Under the pieces are notes generated by a model that worked only from the letters and a program-made list of their open reading frames with translations, was not told the origin of the DNA and ran no database searches. Below are positions 60,732 through 64,000 of a stretch of 64,000 nucleotides of DNA, piece by piece (position 1 is the first letter of the stretch; the number at the start of each line of letters is the position of its first letter). The DNA is from Acidimicrobiaceae bacterium (GTDB lineage: Bacteria; Actinomycetota; Acidimicrobiia; Acidimicrobiales; RAAP-2). Location of the stretch: assembly GCA_027314705.1 (NCBI GenBank), contig DAHVAJ010000068.1, forward strand, positions 1 to 64,000. The letters are read 5' to 3'. The position numbers and the translations under genes were made by a program.

Positions 60732-61463
60732 GTGACCCAGGACCGGCACGACCCCAATCGGTTCGCGCGCCGGCTGTTCTCGCCGCTGCCGGACCGCTAC
60801 GAGCGGTTGGCCGAGCTGCTCTCGCTGGGGCAGAACAGCCGCTGGCGCCGCGCCATGGTCGACCACATCGTCCCCGCCGCCCCGGCGTCGGTCCTCGACG
60901 TGGCGTGCGGGCCGGCCGGCGTGGCCCTCCAGCTGGCCGACCGCACCGGGGCCGGCGTCGTCGGTCTCGATCTGACCTTCGAGATGCTCGAGCAGGGGAC
61001 ACGCGCCGTGGCGGCCCAGGGCCGTGCCGACCGCGTCCGCCTGGTGAACGGGCGGGCGGAGCAGCTGCCGTTCGCCGACGCCGCCTTCGACGCACTGACC
61101 TTCACCTACCTGCTGCGCTACGTGGACGACCCCGAGGCCACCCTCCGCGAGGTGGCCCGGGTGGTGGCGCCCGGTGGGCCGGTCGCCAGCATGGAGTTCC
61201 TCGTCCCCCCGAGCCGGTTCTGGCGATGCTGGTGGTGGGGGTTCACGCGTCTCCTCCTCCCCGTCGGCGGCTGGGTCACCGGAGGACGGCAGTGGTGGAC
61301 GGTCGGTCGGTTCCTCGGTCCCAACATCTCGTCCCACTACCGGCGGTACCCGGTGGAGTGGACGGTCGGGGCCTGGGAGCGTGCCGGCCTCGTCGATGTG
61401 GGCGTGCGGCGGATGAGCCTGGGTGGCGGCCTGGTCATGTGGGGGCGGCGCGCCGGTGGGTGA
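60732..61463 (+). CDS. Class I SAM-dependent methyltransferase, UbiE/MenG-like
   Basis: 243 residues. GTG at 60732 is preferred because GGGAGG lies 7 bases upstream; a GTG at 60717 would add five residues. The SAM motif VLDVACGPAGVALQLAD, an acidic loop GLDLTFEMLEQG, LPFADAAFDALTFTYLLRYVDDP and LREVARVVAPGG are those of the ubiquinone/menaquinone C-methyltransferase group. Membrane-facing W/F-rich segments (FWRCWWWGFTRLLLP) suggest a lipophilic substrate. It overlaps by 8 bases the UbiA-like gene. Confidence 0.82.
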   Translation: MTQDRHDPNRFARRLFSPLPDRYERLAELLSLGQNSRWRRAMVDHIVPAAPASVLDVACGPAGVALQLADRTGAGVVGLDLTFEMLEQGTRAVAAQGRADRVRLVNGRAEQLPFADAAFDALTFTYLLRYVDDPEATLREVARVVAPGGPVASMEFLVPPSRFWRCWWWGFTRLLLPVGGWVTGGRQWWTVGRFLGPNISSHYRRYPVEWTVGAWERAGLVDVGVRRMSLGGGLVMWGRRAGG

Positions 61464-62205
61464 CGCGGCCACGCCCGCGGACGAGCAGCGGCCGGCCTAC
61501 TACGCGGCGCGGCCGGGAACGTGGCGCGACTGGTGGACGTTGCTCCATCCGCCCTACACCGCCTGGCACCTCGCCTACGTCGTCATCGGCGCCTGCCTGG
61601 CGCCCGTGGTCAACACCACCCGGTTGCTGGCCACGCTGCTGGCCTTCTTCCTCGCCGTCGGTCTCGCCGCCCACGCCCTCGACGAGCTCCACGGGCGTCC
61701 CCTGCGGACGCGGATCCCCGCCGGGGCCCTGGTGACCGTGGTGGTCGTGGGCCTGGCCGGCGCCGTGGCCCTCGGAACCGTCGGCGTCGTCGAGATCGGC
61801 TGGCCGCTCCTTCCCTTCCTCGTCGCCGGGCCGGCCCTCGTGGTCGTCTACAACCTCGAGCTCGTCGGTGGGGCCCTCCACAACGATGGCGGCTTCGCCG
61901 TCTGCTGGGGGGCGTTCCCGGTGCTCGTCGCCTTCGTGGCGCAGACCGGTCGGCTGGCCACCGCACCGGTGCTCGCCGCGGTCGGCGCGGTCGGCGTGTC
62001 CGCCGCCCAGCGGGCCCTCAGCACGCCGGCCCGCCTGCTCCGGCGCCGCGCCACCGACGTCACCGGGGGCGTCGTGATGGCGGACGGCAGCACGGTGGTC
62101 CTGGACCGGTCGCACCTGCTGGCCCCGCTCGAGCGGGCACTCCGGGCCCTGTCGTGGGGCGTGGTGCTGCTGGCCGCGGGACTCGCCGTGGCCCGTCTCG
62201 GCTGA
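61456..62205 (+). CDS. UbiA-like polytopic membrane protein
   Basis: 249 residues from a GTG inside the methyltransferase 3' end. Seven or so helices are visible. HALDELHGRPLRTRIP resembles the first aspartate-rich motif of UbiA prenyltransferases but lacks the full NDxxDxxxD pattern, and the second acidic motif is weak (YNLELVGGALHNDGG). Paired with a UbiE-like methyltransferase, it could act on an isoprenoid quinone or similar lipid. I treat the prenyltransferase activity as unproven. Confidence 0.55.
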   Translation: MGDAATPADEQRPAYYAARPGTWRDWWTLLHPPYTAWHLAYVVIGACLAPVVNTTRLLATLLAFFLAVGLAAHALDELHGRPLRTRIPAGALVTVVVVGLAGAVALGTVGVVEIGWPLLPFLVAGPALVVVYNLELVGGALHNDGGFAVCWGAFPVLVAFVAQTGRLATAPVLAAVGAVGVSAAQRALSTPARLLRRRATDVTGGVVMADGSTVVLDRSHLLAPLERALRALSWGVVLLAAGLAVARLG

Positions 62206-62216
62206 CCGGTGGCTCC

Positions 62217-62268
62217 ACGGCGGGTGTCGGTGACGTGGCGACGGACCCCGGACCCCGTCACCCGCCGT
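62217..62268. terminator. Long inverted repeat between UbiA-like and HNH-type genes
   Basis: Perfect 10-bp arms ACGGCGGGTG and CACCCGCCGT with a 32-base loop, overlapping the stop of the lipoprotein gene. Likely a bidirectional terminator of convergent genes. Confidence 0.4.
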
Positions 62269-62968
62269 AGGTCCGCAGGGCGGCCACCCAACTGCCGGCG
62301 ATGGCCTGCTGGGCCGCCGACAGCGTCAACCGTCCCGAGCAGACGAGGGCGCGCAGCCGGTTCTCGAGACCGTCCTTGGCGTTCGTGAACGTCGTGGCGT
62401 GCGGGTCGTCGGGCGGTTCGACCCAGAGGTTTGCCGGGTCGTTCGGGTCACCGCCGAGCTCGAGGGGGATCAGGTGGTCGTACTCGGCCACGTGGAACGA
62501 CCCGGCGTAGCCGTAGGCGGCAGCCGAGGCGGCCTTCTCCGGCTCGGTGATGCGCTCCGGTGGGCGGATGGCCGAGGTGAACCCGGCGGCACAGATGGTC
62601 GAGCCGATGTCGGCCTCGGTGACCTGCGGGTTGACGGCACCTGGCGTGCACCGGGGGTCGGGGAGGGGGTCGGGCCCGAGGTAGGTGTAGTGGCAGGCGC
62701 CGGGCGCGGGCTGGGGCTCGACCCTGTAGGGGGTCTGCGGTCCGGGCCCGACCTCGATGGCGACAACCGCGGGGGTGACGGGGGGAGGCGACCGTGGCGC
62801 CGGCGCGACGGCCGGCGGCGGAGCGCGCCGGGAGGTCACCCCGGGCGGGGGTCGGTGGGAGTGCAGCCCGGGAGCCGACGACGAGATCGGCGGGGTCGGG
62901 GTGCAGCCGGAGCCGGCGGCGAGCGCGGCCACCACCGAGCCGAGTCCGAGCACCAGGCGGTGGGGCAT
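62258..62968 (-). CDS. Lipoprotein with HNH-like DH-IPLELGG motif
   Basis: 236 residues. A signal peptide ends at GSGC, giving lipidation at Cys22; a P/S-rich spacer follows to about residue 80. The C-terminal domain contains GACHYTYLGPDPLPDPRCTPGAV, then EYDHLIPLELGGDPNDPANLW and a tail NAKDGLENRLRALVCSGRLTLSAAQQAI. The DHLIPLELGG...NLW pattern is found in HNH/treble-clef nuclease-like proteins. A secreted, lipid-anchored nuclease-like protein would be unusual; catalytic function is not shown. It has several cysteines. Confidence 0.7.
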   Translation of the reverse strand: MPHRLVLGLGSVVAALAAGSGCTPTPPISSSAPGLHSHRPPPGVTSRRAPPPAVAPAPRSPPPVTPAVVAIEVGPGPQTPYRVEPQPAPGACHYTYLGPDPLPDPRCTPGAVNPQVTEADIGSTICAAGFTSAIRPPERITEPEKAASAAAYGYAGSFHVAEYDHLIPLELGGDPNDPANLWVEPPDDPHATTFTNAKDGLENRLRALVCSGRLTLSAAQQAIAGSWVAALRTYGG

Positions 62969-63074
62969 GCCGCCCACGTTGGCACGGGGGTGTGCCGGTG
63001 GCCCCGGGCCTCCCCGGCGCCGACCTCCGGCGCGGGCCTGCCGGGACCACCGGGGGGGGGGCGGCCCTCCCTGG

Positions 63075-64000
63075 TCAGGGCCGACGGTCGAGATACGACG
63101 GATTGGCCACGAGGAGCTGATCGCGGACGCCGTCGGCCAGGACCGCACCGAGGCCCGGGAGATCGCCGTCGAAATGACCGGCCCGGACCGCCGCGGCCAG
63201 GGTCGCGTCGTCGGAGAACCCGAGGAGGCCCAGGCGTTCGCCGTGAGCGGCGAGCGCGGTCGGACCCAGCTCCAGCTCGCGGCCGACCATGGCCAGGACG
63301 TTGCGGGCCACCCGCGCGTCGAAGCGGGCGGTCCCCTCGGCGGCGGACAGGACCCCGGTCTCCAGGTACTCGGCGACGGCCTCGACCAGGTCGGCCATCG
63401 TGGGCCGGCCGAACAGCGGGCTCGTGGCGGGCGGCGCCCCTTCCGGGGCCATTCCCGACGGCGCTGCGGGTGTCGACCCCGTCGCCTGTGCGGCTCCCGC
63501 CGGGCGGAGCGCCTCCGGCGCGGTCACCCCCATCAGCACCAGGAGGTCCCATTCGCTCTCGCAGACGCGTCGCCCGATGGCGGCGAGCTCGACCGACCGT
63601 GCGATCCCGCGCAGGTGTGTCGACGCCTGCAGCAGACAGATGACGGCCCACTTGACGGTGGCGTACCCCTCCCACCAGCCCACGCGGTCGACGTCCACCG
63701 TGGGCCCGCCGGCGGCGGCGTAGACGGCCAGGAACCGGTCGAGGTCACCGAACCCGCCGACCCGACCCGGACCACCGAAGCGCCAGGACCGGGCACAGAG
63801 CCAGCCGATGTCCTCGCAGGGGTCACCCAGGTGGGCCAGCTCCCAGTCGAGCACACCCCGCAGACCGGCCGCGTCGACCAGGAGGTTCCCCATCCGGAAA
63901 TCGCCGTGGACCACCACCGTCTCGGCCGCGGGGGGTCGGGCCAGGGCGAGCCACCGCGCGCCCAGCTCCAGTACCGGTCGGACCTCTCGGAGCGCATCGA
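63075..64000 (-). CDS. Aminoglycoside phosphotransferase-family kinase fused to DUF6285 (partial)
   Basis: The frame runs past the right edge, so the N-terminus is missing. The visible part has the APH Brenner motif VVVHGDFRMGNLLVD and the metal-binding VLDWELAHLGDPCEDIGWLC. After an A/P-rich spacer (GAAQATGSTPAAPSGMAPEG), the last ~110 residues (MADLVEAVAEYLETGV, RVARNVLAMVGRELELGP, LLVANPSYL) are DUF6285, often a separate gene after such kinases. Here they are one protein. Actinobacterial relatives are annotated as acyl-CoA dehydrogenase-associated phosphotransferases; substrate unknown. Confidence 0.85.
   Translation of the reverse strand, partial: DALREVRPVLELGARWLALARPPAAETVVVHGDFRMGNLLVDAAGLRGVLDWELAHLGDPCEDIGWLCARSWRFGGPGRVGGFGDLDRFLAVYAAAGGPTVDVDRVGWWEGYATVKWAVICLLQASTHLRGIARSVELAAIGRRVCESEWDLLVLMGVTAPEALRPAGAAQATGSTPAAPSGMAPEGAPPATSPLFGRPTMADLVEAVAEYLETGVLSAAEGTARFDARVARNVLAMVGRELELGPTALAAHGERLGLLGFSDDATLAAAVRAGHFDGDLPGLGAVLADGVRDQLLVANPSYLDRRP

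Overview
The window is a very GC-rich actinobacterial chromosome segment (by eye around 70% GC or more) centred on the replication origin. The order of housekeeping genes, the DUF6049, DUF5318 and CwlM-type proteins, an F420-type LLM oxidoreductase and the strong codon bias point to Actinomycetota, and the mix of familiar and divergent proteins suggests a lineage outside the classical mycobacteria and streptomycetes (Acidimicrobiia-like is my inference, not shown by the sequence).

Left part (1-7.1 kb): the rpsF-ssb-rpsR-rplI operon reads leftward, probably towards dnaB at the window edge. It is followed by panB, a DUF5318 protein, and a PadR regulator coupled to inositol-phosphate synthase (ino1). 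Next comes the set that mycobacteria keep at the other side of oriC (7.1-21.7 kb): cca, DUF6049, murJ, degV, a small membrane protein, trxB, trxA, a degenerate CwlM-like protein, then leftward parB-parA, two parS sites, rsmG, jag, yidC, yidD, rnpA and rpmH. The origin core (21.7-26.3 kb) holds dnaA, a DnaA-box-rich spacer with a recognisable unwinding element, dnaN, recF and a DUF721 gene. gyrB, gyrA and tRNA-Ile(GAU) close the core (26.5-31.2 kb).

Right part (31.2-64 kb) is accessory metabolism. In order: an acyl-lipid desaturase of lower GC next to the tRNA, an SDR, a limonene-epoxide-hydrolase-type enzyme, SRPBCC and NTF2-like proteins, a coupled TPP enzyme and FAD-linked 2-hydroxyacid oxidase, a RodZ-like protein, pirin, an LCP cell-wall ligase, a Baeyer-Villiger-type monooxygenase, a polar amino acid ABC transporter, a LigB-type dioxygenase, a three-gene cytochrome b6-type membrane module, an F420-type oxidoreductase, an ARPP-1 protein, a histone-H1-like basic protein, a P450, a CadD transporter, a DUF1345 channel-like protein, several small unknowns, a duplicated secreted lipoprotein, Nudix, a methyltransferase plus UbiA-like pair, a lipoprotein with an HNH-like motif and a phosphotransferase running off the window.

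Two features recur. Genes are commonly coupled by ATGA/GTGA/TGATG overlaps. Many single genes have a TAnnnT hexamer only 6-10 bases before the start codon and no Shine-Dalgarno, which suggests widespread leaderless transcription; this helped choose starts. The most unusual items are the cytochrome b6-type module without Rieske or cytochrome c, the AT-rich island with a perfect 14-bp stem between cwlM and parB, the CwlM protein that has lost every zinc ligand, the H1-like protein, and the internally duplicated lipoprotein.
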